Shown in pieces: positions 1-9,735 of a stretch of DNA of 64,000 nt (position 1 is its first letter; the number at the start of each line of letters is the position of its first letter). Both the position numbers and the translations under genes were made by a program. Location of the stretch: NCBI GenBank assembly GCA_009192285.1, contig CM018603.1:1713802-1777801 (forward strand), in the 5' to 3' direction. Under the pieces are notes generated by a model. It made no database searches. It saw nothing but the letters and a program-made list of their open reading frames with translations, and had not been told where the DNA came from. This DNA comes from Morchella semilibera. Taxonomy: Eukaryota; Ascomycota; Pezizomycetes; Pezizales; Morchellaceae.

Positions 1-463
1 TAGAGTCCTAGTTACCCGGGTTGATCGACTGGTCAGGGCCGGGCGTGCGCGCGCTTAGGGGTTGCACGCACAGACAAGTGACGCGTGCTTGTGTTGACAT
101 GATACCTATGTGTGTTCGCGAGAGAACGTGCCAAATGCATACAATATGGCGACATCGGATATATTGGTATGTGCTGTTTGAACTCTTCTCTTACTGCCGC
201 CAGCTATAGCGAGGCGTTTGTATAAGGAGAAGGGGCGCAGGGGGGGTAAAGAAAAAGACTCGAAACAAATTTTTCGGCCTATTGGCTGCACTCTGCAGTG
301 GCTAAACGGGAATAAGTAAAACGTAACGTATTATAGCGCCTTGCCCGTAATTAATACTTATCAAGTATACACCGCGGCGCGACCACTCCCCCGATCCCCT
401 GAGATGCACCTGCTATAGGGTACATCAAGTTCTGGGCCTGGTGCACGGGCTTGGCCTTTGCGG

Positions 464-522
464 CCGAGTGATTTTGTGAGATGAATACATGTAGGTTGCG
501 TCACTCATGAGATCTCACTCGG
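464..522. repeat. 59-bp mini-palindrome built from two 18-bp motif copies
   Basis: A minus-strand copy (464-481, beginning CCGAGTGA) and a plus-strand copy (505-522, ending TCACTCGG) face outwards and bracket only 23 bp, which include TACATGTA. The outer eight bases are exact inverted repeats. It resembles a very short inverted-repeat element or a palindromic protein-binding site. No target-site duplication is evident at its edges. Confidence 0.6.
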
Positions 523-983
523 TGCAGCTTTCTATCTAGCCAATATCCTAGAACTAAGGTGGTGATAAGACTGCTAGAAATGGCAGAACTGACGGAAGCA
601 GCGGAATTGGTATCAGATGTTTTTGGTACACAAGTATGCAAATTTTCTTTGGGCCAGCTGCTTAATTGCGGTGGTCTGATTGAATGGCCCTCCCCTCCAC
701 ATATAGGGATACAGGTACATACTGTAGTTGCAATAAGCTTTAATATGGCTTCGAGTGCGTAGGGTCGTTTGAGAGGTGGGTTATCTTCTGTAAGTGACTC
801 TGTGACTGTACGAGACCTGCCTTCGGCCCGATACCGTACCTGAGTCTAGCTCTACTGGGCAGTGGGTACATGTATGTATCGGCGCCTCGCCAAACCCTGG
901 CGAGAGGTTTCATCTACTGCTTGGTCTTAACCCAAGGAGCGAGAAAGTGGATGATAAAAAATCGCCTCATCTAGAAAGTGGAA

Positions 984-1001
984 TCATATGGTGTCACTCG
1001 C
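984..1001 (+). repeat. Copy of the recurrent 18-bp motif
   Basis: Reads TCATATGGTGTCACTCGC. It keeps the TCA and TCACTCG halves and the fixed spacing between them. Confidence 0.55.
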
Positions 1002-1723
1002 CCACCGTACGATACCCACTCAGCCACCACCGATCACCTCCTTCCATAGGCCGAGGTAGATCTAAGCCCCGACCTGAGTAGAGCTTACCGGCTGTGCGGG
1101 CTCGCAGGCGGCAGTGAAGATACTCGTGAAATGGGTGAGGCGCCAAAAACTATAACCAACGGTTCTAGGCGTCTAGGTAGTCTAAGGTAAACATTTTTGT
1201 CCGAATAGCCTTTTGGGAGGCGTTAATTTTTTTTTTGGCGGTAGTGGGTATTAGAAGTTCGAAGGTGGTGGGGCGATGGGTGGTTTAATGATTGAAACAA
1301 AGGAATCCCTTTGTATCGACATGCATATATAGGTATGTATTATATTTAATTGATGAAAGGAATAAGCATTGATTCGCGGGCACTAGATCAGAATTGCAAG
1401 AAGTATGTATATAGTTTCGCAACTAAAGTAAAATCAAACCTACACATGAACGCAACACTGACAGTTATCTTAGCTGTCTTGAAGTGATTGCAAATAAATT
1501 AACTATCCAGATAAGACTGCCTCATATTGAGTGGGGTCTCAATCGCTGGGCCAGAACAACGCCCTTAAAACAAAAACATAATCCTAGCCAATGATGTGTT
1601 AATTAATTGGATCCTTGAATGTAGCCATCAAGATTTCTCGGCGGCATCATGTAGGTACGCATAGACAACTTTTATGCCGCCTAAGCTTCACAAGCCAAAT
1701 TTACCATCTAAACCTTCTCAAGG

Positions 1724-2254
1724 TCAAATAAAGAAATAAAAAAAAGCACCAAACCTATTCACGCCGTTCACTCCCTCTGGTAAACAACTACCCTTCTCCC
1801 ACCTGTTTCCCCACACCGCATACCCTCCCACCTCTTTCCTCTCAGTCCTTTCCCCCTTTCCCCCTCCCTCCCCCCCAACACCACACACCCTCCCAACACC
1901 CGCCACCATCCCCGCAATGTCTCGACACCTCAACCGAGCTCCCTGCGGCCCACACAGCCCAATACTGGCGCTCTTATATGTGTACAGGTACACGCACGCC
2001 CACGGCCAGTGCGCATAGAGCTGGTTATCTTGTACACAGTACTCGCCCTTGGGGGCGTGGAAGGCGAAGAGGAGGGCAGCAATTTGGACGTCGGTGGTGA
2101 GCGGGAGGGGAGTACTTGTGGTGCAGGTATATGTTGGGGAGTCTGGAGAGACAGGAGAGGTTTTAAAGTGCTCTGGGAGGGTGAGGGGGCGAGGGCTGGT
2201 GTGGAGGGGAAGGAGGAGGAGGAGTAGAAGGAAGGAGATGTAGATGAGACCCAT
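1724..2254 (-). CDS. Small secreted cysteine-rich protein A
   Basis: A single-exon frame of 176 aa on the minus strand. The start is the ATG at 2254, directly followed by a hydrophobic leucine-rich signal peptide (about residues 1-20). The mature part has six cysteines (C43, C72, C86, C100, C109, C123) plus C156. The spacings 14, 14 and 9 between C72, C86, C100 and C109 are identical to those in the protein at 26150-26647. The shared core reads ACV-x-L-x-T-[YF], then [LM]CG-x2-GA-[RK]-[LM]-RCRD-[IV]A. The region after C123 is glycine- and charge-rich and diverges from the paralogue. A TATA-like stretch lies about 25-35 bp upstream of the ATG. It is probably exported and disulphide-bonded; its function is unknown. 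A distant relation to fungal Hce2-like effectors is possible but unproven. The C-terminal aromatic tail is odd and the 3' end could be mis-modelled. Confidence 0.72.
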   Translation of the reverse strand: MGLIYISFLLLLLLLPLHTSPRPLTLPEHFKTSPVSPDSPTYTCTTSTPLPLTTDVQIAALLFAFHAPKGEYCVQDNQLYAHWPWACVYLYTYKSASIGLCGPQGARLRCRDIAGMVAGVGRVCGVGGEGGGKGERTERKEVGGYAVWGNRWEKGSCLPEGVNGVNRFGAFFYFFI

Positions 2255-2598
2255 TGTAGTAGTAGTAGTAGTATGGCGATATATTTTTAAGCTACCTTGA
2301 CAAGATATGATTGTATTTGTATGTCGAGGATTGTTTGTAGCAGAGTTAATTAAGATATTCTATAGAGTCGAGATAAGAACTGAATCTTGATATAGATTTT
2401 GGTAGAAAACCGTGTCTAATACTCGCATGTAGATGTCCTTTAATAGCAGAAGAGGCCATATAGTGTCATCAAATGATAAAACTGTCTTCACTAATTAAGT
2501 CACCATCTTCAGTCTCTAGAACATCACCAGAAATAAAAGGTAGATCACAAACCATCGATCACCTACTCTCACTTGGCTCTCACTACACCATCACCACC

Positions 2599-3261
2599 AT
2601 GCTAACCACCACTGCCGCTGCCCGCCGCCTCCTTCTCCATTCCCCCAATACCCGGCTCCCCCGCGTGCACCTCAGGCGCACCACCTCTACATCCAAGCCA
2701 AAATTTAGGCCCGTAACTGGCCCCTGGACCGTCGCCTACATCCACTCCCTTGAGCAGCTCTACTCTAACGCTATCCACACAAACATATCCTCCTCCGAGG
2801 CACAGGCCGTCGCCGCCCTTCTCGCGCGCGCTTCAAACGACATCGTCCCTGCGATCACGCGCGTCGTGATCAGAAACCTGTATGTGAGGGCGTTGCGGGA
2901 ACTTTATGGTGACGAGGAGGGCGTTCTGGAGCAAGGGGGGGAACAGGATCAGGTAAATTAATCGACCCAATACACACAGAGCTCGGTAGCCACAACTACA
3001 TTTATATATACATGTAGCTAGTGTATTGATGAAACTAACCTACCTCAGTCGGGCCGTGTGGTGTGCACAGGGTTGGATGTCCTAATGGCGATTAAGTACT
3101 GCCGTGACCAGCGCATGAAGAGGACGCTGGAGGATGGCTTTGAGACGCTGTGGGGCTTCCCTGCGGCGGAGTGGGGGAATGTGGAGGCCGAGAGGAGGGG
3201 CAGGGTTATTAGTGATTGTGAGATTAACTGGTGCTCCGGTGGTCATTGGTCTGTGGGGTGA
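2599..3261 (+). CDS. Two-exon protein with a mitochondrial-type leader, function unknown
   Basis: Exons 2599-2952 and 3049-3261 flank a 96-bp GT-AG intron and give 188 aa with the frame kept. I chose the ATG at 2599 because it sits in a good context (CACCACCATG) and opens an arginine-rich, acid-free, amphipathic N terminus (MLTTTAAARRLLLH and onward, with Arg to about residue 28) typical of a mitochondrial presequence. The frame is open upstream to 2473, but that extension lacks this character. The body has helical segments around residues 40-90 and 130-165, with two tryptophans (WTVAY near 42, LWGF near 154) and a C-terminal Cys-Glu-Ile-Asn-Trp-Cys. I do not recognise the family. AATAAA at 3473-3478 may serve polyadenylation. 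A bacterial origin or a respiratory-assembly role would be guesswork. Confidence 0.6.
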
Positions 3262-3820
3262 GGCTAATAATGAATAATGTCATAGTTACTGATGCGGAAC
3301 TGGATGTGGTGAGTAGGGGCGCATATTCAAGGGCGTTTGAGTAGCCGGTGAGTAATGCGGCATCATGATGCGGGGATATGGGATGCGGGGATACGGCTGG
3401 CTACGGAGGAACTGCGCGGCAGAGATTCTGGACTATCGGGTTGATGGCAACGTAGATAGCCTGGTTTGGGAAAATAAAACTCTTTTCGGATTAATTTGAG
3501 GCTTATCGAGTGATTTCTTGTGACTCAAATTTTTGTTGGGTTTGGGGACAAAACCCTTAACATTTAAACATGATGGTACGGACACCAAACATACAGTACC
3601 AAAAAGAGCATTTGTTTGCTACGGTATCCCCCGTCAATGGACTCTAAAGCAATAAGAACATGGGCGCACCAGTACGATATTCCTACAATGTCGGTCTAAC
3701 TCGGTACTCCCCACTAAATTGCGTAGTGACTTTACCTCACTTTTTCATACCGTAAGATATTATTTTCCAGGCTCGCATAATAACCCCACAAGCCCGACAG
3801 TGTGTGTCGAGTGATTTTTC
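3262..3820. other. 3' flank and spacer, no gene
   Basis: No supported gene. It holds the putative AATAAA signal of the preceding gene (3473-3478) and two same-orientation copies of the 18-bp motif (3506-3523 and 3807-3824). Confidence 0.5.
3506..3523 (-). repeat. Copy of the recurrent 18-bp motif
   Basis: On the minus strand it reads TCACAAGAAATCACTCGA. Flanking bases resemble those of the copy at 6680 (GCTTAT before, TGACTC after), so these two copies share homology beyond the 18 bp. Confidence 0.6.
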
Positions 3821-3824
3821 ATGA
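3807..3824 (-). repeat. Copy of the recurrent 18-bp motif
   Basis: On the minus strand it reads TCATGAAAAATCACTCGA. Confidence 0.6.
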
Positions 3825-4890
3825 TTCAAAGAGCTAACACATTAAGGCTTGTATTTATGAAATGTGGTACTATTTCTCATGAACAGGCCACTTCTTTTAC
3901 TACCCACAGCTGGCCTTATCTGGATATGTATCTATACAAAAGAAAGAAGTTGAACCTTCCCCTTCTATCCAGGCAGCAGCTGCAACTCGACCATATTCTT
4001 ACCCAAGGCCACAAAATGGCGTCCTGGCTCACCTCTCTCCAACAAGCACTCCCACACTACCAACACCAGAACCAATTTCCGAAGGCTGGGAACTTGTAGA
4101 GACATGTGGAATTCCACTTTACCCTCCCAGTCTCGAAAAAACGTCTGATGCTAGACGCATCCTAGATAGAGTATCGGAACAATTGCAAGAGGAAGAGGAA
4201 GAGGAATGTTAAAACTAGCTTAAGGGAGTGGCTTATGGATAACCAGAACCCTCCTGCGGATAGTGCAGGTGATTATGGCCTATATTCAGATTTGAGTGCC
4301 CCTCCTCCACCACATTGGGGTTCTAGGAGCGGACCAAGTACAGATGAGAACGCTGCACCACGTGGCGATTCTAAGAGTGAGTTGGAACAGGTAATAAATC
4401 AGGAAGACCATAGCGTGGAATATAACATCGTCTTGTTGGATTTCTACGAGGAGGAACACGATGAGAGATATAAGCACTCCAAGGTCTGCCAACGAGCAGT
4501 AAAGTACCCTCTCAATACCACTCCGCTTACAATACGAAACACCCCCGACCCAAAAGTTTTGGCGCGTACATATCCGCCACTGTGGGGGAGTCACAGCTGG
4601 ACATCTGGTATGCCGTACATACCACGATGTACCTCGCAACTATCCCATACAGATACTTTTCAGGCTACACCAAGAAGGGGGCGGGGCGCCAAAAGTCAGT
4701 AGAGCATGTCTGCGTTCCGCCGGGTATTATAGGGAAAACGAGCAGGGTGGTTTAATCTGGGTGGCTGAGAGAGGGGAGGAAGTGAGAGTGAATGCCAATG
4801 ACCGGAGAAAGGTCAGAGACAGTCCTTGGAAATCTTTGAATGAGGAACTTTGGCTAGAGTTATTATGGAGTGATCTGGAGCCAAGAAACT
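3821..4890 (+). pseudogene. Unidentified coding-like region, fragmented
   Basis: Several plus-strand stretches have protein-like composition but lie in different frames: about 3821-4099, about 4080-4213 (ending in a Glu-rich run), 4235-4702 (Pro- and Asp/Glu-rich, with aromatic clusters) and about 4750-4890 (ending SLNEELWLELLWSDLEPRN). No splice sites were found that link them cleanly. It may be a decayed gene or a decayed mobile-element gene of unknown family, or a living multi-exon gene whose introns I could not place. No domain was recognised. Confidence 0.35.
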
Positions 4891-5869
4891 GATCTCCAGT
4901 TTCTTAATAAGGCGGTGGAACAGAGAAATCGTGACCGCAATGAGTTTATTAACTGATGGTATACGTACGTATTGATTTAGATATTGTGGCGGATAAAGAA
5001 CCCTCGAGTTACTTAGCTATTCATCAATTGGAGGAGATAACCTTATAGCCGAAGTATATAAATATGCATATCCGGCCTCAGCGGCACGGATTGTGGTTTT
5101 TTTTGAGTGTAGGCTTATAAGTTTTCTCGTGTACTTTAGCATTGGTTTTTAAGTTAATTTGTTTTGTAATAGAGTTATGAGAACTCGACGGAAATGAAAC
5201 TTTGAAACGGCGTGCACCTTTCTTCAACTTTTAGACCCTTATAAAGTCTGATAGCTATTTAGTGGTGTTTTAATTAGATATATCCCCCGAGCCTCTATCT
5301 TACGAGAAAGTCCTATTTGCCATTTAAACACTACTATGATAGATCCAGATATTTGCTGGTAAGATTTTTTAAAAGTAGGGGGTTACCTATTAAATACATG
5401 TAAATATATATACATAAATCGGAGGTCTGATAAAGAGTTTTTTTTTTTCGGCTTACCAGGTGCTGGGTGCCCTTATATCACCTTATATATTTGTTAACAC
5501 AGATACCCGCACAGGTTCGTAGAGACCCATCCAGCAGAATCCCGGAAGAGCTATAACGTGGGGTTCTGTCCTTGAGTGTTAATTTCTCGGGACTTATGGA
5601 TGGAAGCCGCTACACGAAGTAAAGTACATGTAGTTGTTAGGATTGGGTATATGTCATACACAATACTCGTAAACCTTTTAGCTCTCGGCTCCTCATGAGA
5701 GCATGTAAGCACACCCACGTATGGGTATATTACATACTTAGCCACAGAAAGTACCTTTACGTGGCCTAGGAGCCCTAAATATAGCTTTATGTAGGAAACC
5801 ATATCACTCTAACCTACATCATCACAGAGCCCTATTTCATCACAAGTTCATCATCACCTAGCAGCATCA
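4891..5869. other. AT-rich spacer, no gene
   Basis: AT-rich with homopolymer T runs (for example near 5095 and 5440) and two TACATGTA palindromes (near 5397 and 5629). No coding frame is supported. A minus-strand frame at 5551-5802 lacks protein-like features. Confidence 0.5.
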
Positions 5870-6564
5870 ATGCCACCCAGAAAGTCAGCACTGGGTCCTC
5901 CTCATGCTTCCAGACAGAAGAAATTCAAGCCCCCGTTCCTTGCTCCTCCTCCTCCTCCTACACCGCCCCCACCTCCTCCTCTAGTGGCAGCAGCAACAAC
6001 TTCAGATGAGGGTAGTGATAATTATAACGGGGCTGACGAGCAGTCACAATCTCAGCAAGGTGAGGATGAAATGGTCGCTCTAGGAAAGATCCTGGAAAGC
6101 ATGATGAAAGCTGTGCGTATGCTCTTGCCATTTTCTCTTCGACGCCAGCTGCATAGCACATACTAAGATAGCCGGGGCTCATAGTCGAAGGACCGCCGTA
6201 CCCGTCGTCGTACGGAGATAGAGGAGGCATACGGAGTGGACCTTAAGGCTGCTCAGAGTAGAGCAGAGCAATGGCTACAATTGGCCGCTGCTCGTGAGTG
6301 AGTTGATCTGCTGGTTTTAAGTTTCCTTTAAGGCTTTTCTCTAATTGTGAGGCGGTGGGAAGAAAGCGACGCCAGCTCATCGTATTAAAGCGGCTTAATG
6401 ATCTTCTAGAGAAGAAGCGGGCGGTGGAATATGAGGTGGTTACTGTGCTAGAAGAGTTGAATGATGCCTGTAAAGACCTGGGGGAGATGTTGAAGGCGGT
6501 TGTTGCTGACCATGAAAACACCATGCGTCATGAAGAGGTGAACACTGCTACAAAATTGTTTTAG
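5870..6564 (+). pseudogene. Proline-rich/coiled-coil protein, probably broken or incompletely modelled
   Basis: Exon 1 (5870-6112) encodes a basic N terminus, a proline run and an acidic stretch, ending LGKILESMMKA. A canonical intron follows (donor GTGCGT at 6113, branch TACTAAG, acceptor TAG at 6184). The next exon (6185-6293) continues in frame with an Arg-rich and then helical segment ending QWLQLAAA, before a GTGAGT donor at 6294. A third block, about 6352-6564, is a strong heptad-like coiled coil (LKRLNDLLEKKRAVEYEV and on), ending TATKLF. I found no acceptor that joins exon 2 to this block in frame, so the gene may carry an indel or use a splice site I missed. The layout (basic tail, helix, long coiled coil) suggests a DNA-binding or structural protein, but no family is recognised. 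Confidence 0.45.
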
Positions 6565-6679
6565 TGACATATGTAATATGCTGGTATCGCTATGGAATCT
6601 ACGGAGAGAATAATTGAAGAAATTTGCATTACTGGATGAATCAATCAATCAATACTTGCGCCGGTACAAAGCTTATGCT

Positions 6680-6697
6680 CCGAGTGATCTCTAGTGA
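6680..6697 (-). repeat. Copy of the recurrent 18-bp motif
   Basis: On the minus strand it reads TCACTAGAGATCACTCGG. Confidence 0.6.
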
Positions 6698-7504
6698 CTC
6701 GATTTACAAATGGCACATAATTTCTCAGACAAAAATGATGTCATATTACAATTAATTTCTAAGAAACATAGTACCGGCCAACTATGATCCATATTAGTGA
6801 CTTCAATTATATCGTGGATCCAAAAACATATTAGTGCAACGGGATCTAATTCTAACTAGACCGTGTGCATCCAAAGGCTACGACAAATGGCTACATCACA
6901 TTGGACGTTCTTCTCCTCCTGCTCCTGAGTTCGCCGTATACGCGTATCTTTTCTTTCTCTGTCCCATTACCGGTCTGAGATCGAATCTATGCATCTTAAG
7001 AACAGCACAGCGAGCCCTCACAGCACCGGAAACAAGGACTCTCTACCACAAGCATCACTAGAATCATGTATTCCAACACCAGTCCCAACAAAACCCTTAC
7101 TCTGCCGAGAGCTCTGTTTTCTGTATCTGGATGTACTTAGCTATCAACCCACATACAGTAGGAAACAGGCAGTAGATGCGGAACGATAATTAACATAGCC
7201 CAAGGTAGACTTGACCCCCCCCCCCTTCCCAAATTAAGTCTCGTGCCCTCTCTAGAAACAACATGTAACTAAATTTGGTGTTTATGGCGTCTTTAGCCCT
7301 CCTATGAAGTCATATCACCAACCACCAAGATAAGGCTCGACGAAAGAGAAGGGCACGAGACAACAGTTGCCATGAAACGTGAGCTCGGTTCATCACAGTA
7401 CATGAAGCTTGGATTATACCAGACCTGGTCGAGCAAGCTAGTTCATGGTCGAGGTCAACGTTGAAAGCCTAGATTTCTTCTCTTTAGGTTCAGAATCTGG
7501 ATGA

Positions 7505-8149
7505 CGAGATATGCCAATTAGCAGCGGGCCGGACCACAACGTAATTCCGCTTAACGACCTCTCAAATGTCAAAAACACAACGACGCCTCGTGGCCGGCTC
7601 ACCCGAATCATTGATACCTACCCCAAATACTACCGACCCGAAGATTGGGGATTCGTGTTAGTTTTAACAGGATGCGGAGCGAAGTTTGGGAACCTAGCAT
7701 ACTATACAAACTGTGGTCTACGCCCAGCCTCCATAACAAAAACCTGTGAATCTAGACCCCATAATCTTAAAGGGTTCTGTTTAATAATCTTTGTTGGAAT
7801 CTCGGCCGCGAAATGTTACTTGTTTCGGTTTTTTTTACGAGGAGTTTAGTGCTACTATTGGTTGGTGGTTGTTGGTTGTTTACGGTCTCAGTTTAAGGAG
7901 AGTCCGCGTTTACCCGGATATATACAAGTCGGAAATTCCGCCCCCCGTGACATAAATTCATTGAATGGGCAACAACTTTATTCTAGGGCTGAGACTCGCG
8001 CAGATCCATCTTCTCGACAAATCTCTCGTTTATGGGAAGAGATTGCCGCGGATGTGTTGGTTACAGCGGGAGCGCTTCCGGTACGATTCTTTCTGGAAGG
8101 AAACAAGAGATTAGATGTTACATATCACAAGAAGAATTCTCTGTTCTAG
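7505..8149 (+). other. Unidentified coding-like frame, one internal stop
   Basis: Frame 7505-8149 (first ATG 7511) stays open for about 213 codons apart from one TAG at 7847-7849. The first part reads like protein (TYPKYYRPEDWGFVLVL and on), as does the last (SRQISRLWEEIAADVLV and on), while the sequence around 7770-7890 looks non-coding. An intron removing the stop is plausible, with an acceptor CAG near 7890. No family was recognised, so it is either an unknown two-exon gene or decayed coding DNA. Confidence 0.3.
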
Positions 8150-8623
8150 CATCTGTCATAGCCATTCAGTTAATTAGGTATATAGTATCCGTCATCGATA
8201 TCTACACCCCCTATTAGCCTGTACAGTCTATCTACCAACAGCCTTTTGAATGTGGCGCTTTTGACTCTAAACCACAACAGATAAGTTATAGTAAAGAAAT
8301 GAGCATCACATATTAAAACCCAATGTCGCTTATACAATTGTCTTATCAGACACTAGAAGCCTTTAGCTTGAGGCCTCATTAGGTAATACACCTGGTTGAA
8401 CATTGCGACTGGAAATGGTTAACTACATGTAAATACAAATACACGCATTACCCGGCCTTAAAACTAAAAGGCTAGGCGACAACATCGTCACGATTCAGAC
8501 GCGCCTAGCTGAGACCCCTGAATTATTATCATATTATAAGTTTTGCCGAGGCAAAGGGAGCTTCGAAGAAACTGGACCACAAAGATTATCCGATCGTGGC
8601 CATCATATGTTTGCCTGATTGTT

Positions 8624-9205
8624 TCAGTAATTTTCCAGAAATGTTCTTTGATATATATGCGCGCCCAGATCTAGCGAGAGAACGGGCTTCAACACAATCT
8701 GAAAACGGATTCTGGACTTAGCTTGACAATCGCTACTTCCGAAAAGCAAATTGATGACATCCGCCTGCGAAAAGAAATATATCTGGTTCCCCCACCATTC
8801 ATAACGGTTACCGCCCCAGAATGCTCTAGTTACACCAAAATCTAGACATCCATTACTGGACCAACCCGTATCTACCGAGATAGACGCACTGGCTGTAGTA
8901 CTGTGCACAAAGGTACATACGCCCCAACAACGACCGAGCGTAAAACCGAGATTGCGTATCCCGGAAAAGCCTGAAATATTCGGATTCTGCCTTAACTTCC
9001 GGGTCGCGGCCCGATACGGAAACCATTGTTCAAGGCGGGAGCGGAGAGATCGATCTTGATTCTTCGCTAAGAGATAATTATTGCATTTCGGGTTCAGGCC
9101 GTGGCCGCTGACTGTATTTTTTAGGTACCCTGGAATTATCCGTACGTAAATCAGCTTGAGACTACGAAGTGCGTTGCTAAGGTAATTCTTGGCAAAACAT
9201 ATGTA
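8624..9205 (-). other. Long open frame without a start codon, unidentified
   Basis: The minus-strand frame runs from just after a stop at 9206-9208 to a stop at 8624-8626, 193 sense codons without interruption and without any ATG; the first possible alternative start (GTG) is at 8908. Composition is protein-like, with Trp/Gly/Asn-rich patches such as RAFWGGNRYEWWGNQIYFF and a Cys-Trp-Gly-Val-Cys motif. An internal exon of an unknown gene, or a gene that lost its start, would both explain it. No splice partners were found. Confidence 0.3.
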
Positions 9206-9318
9206 TCAAGACTCCGAGCGGATAGTACCTGCCGAATGGCCCTCTCCCCCAAAACCTCCCCCCTTTGCATACATAGAGGCCAGAACAATGCACCTTGACA
9301 ATACGCCCTTAACAATAC

Positions 9319-9380
9319 ACCCCTCAATACACGCCGTATTAGGAAGACCATAATACTTCGAACTAGCTGTATTGAGGGGG
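9319..9380. repeat. Short inverted repeat
   Basis: CCCCTCAATAC at 9320-9330 is repeated in inverted orientation as GTATTGAGGGG at 9369-9379, with a 38-bp loop. It could be a hairpin or a tiny inverted-repeat element. Confidence 0.5.
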
Positions 9381-9717
9381 GATGTTGATTTCTGCCCCAT
9401 GTACTCTTGGACCGCCCTATCTAGCTCTGGATATATCGGTCGGACCGTCTCAACAAGCTCCCATACGACACCGAACCGAAGGTCTCATGCACCGAGCTTT
9501 GTCCGGCGTTTTCTCAGTTCAAGAGCTCTATCTCCGCGCGCGAAGAGCTTCTCGGCGACTAGGTAGGGATGTTTCATGGCTAGTGGGCGCTATTATTCCT
9601 TTTTCTCGAAATTCCATGCACTGTACGGAAGCTTTCTAGATCAGATATCCTAAGACTGAACCTTTTTTTCTTTCTTTTTTACAAATATGTACTGAATTCA
9701 TCGTGGAAATATTTCAT

Positions 9718-9735
9718 TCACTGATTATCACTCGT
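9718..9735 (+). repeat. Copy of the recurrent 18-bp motif
   Basis: Reads TCACTGATTATCACTCGT, with the same half-site spacing as the other copies. Confidence 0.5.

Larger units (their letters stand above)
1..1723. other. Intergenic, no gene supported
   Basis: No open frame here has a convincing start, codon pattern or recognisable domain. The stretch contains two TACATGTA palindromes and three copies of the recurrent 18-bp TCAY-N6-TCACTCGG type word, two of them forming a 59-bp palindrome at 464-522. Confidence 0.5.
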
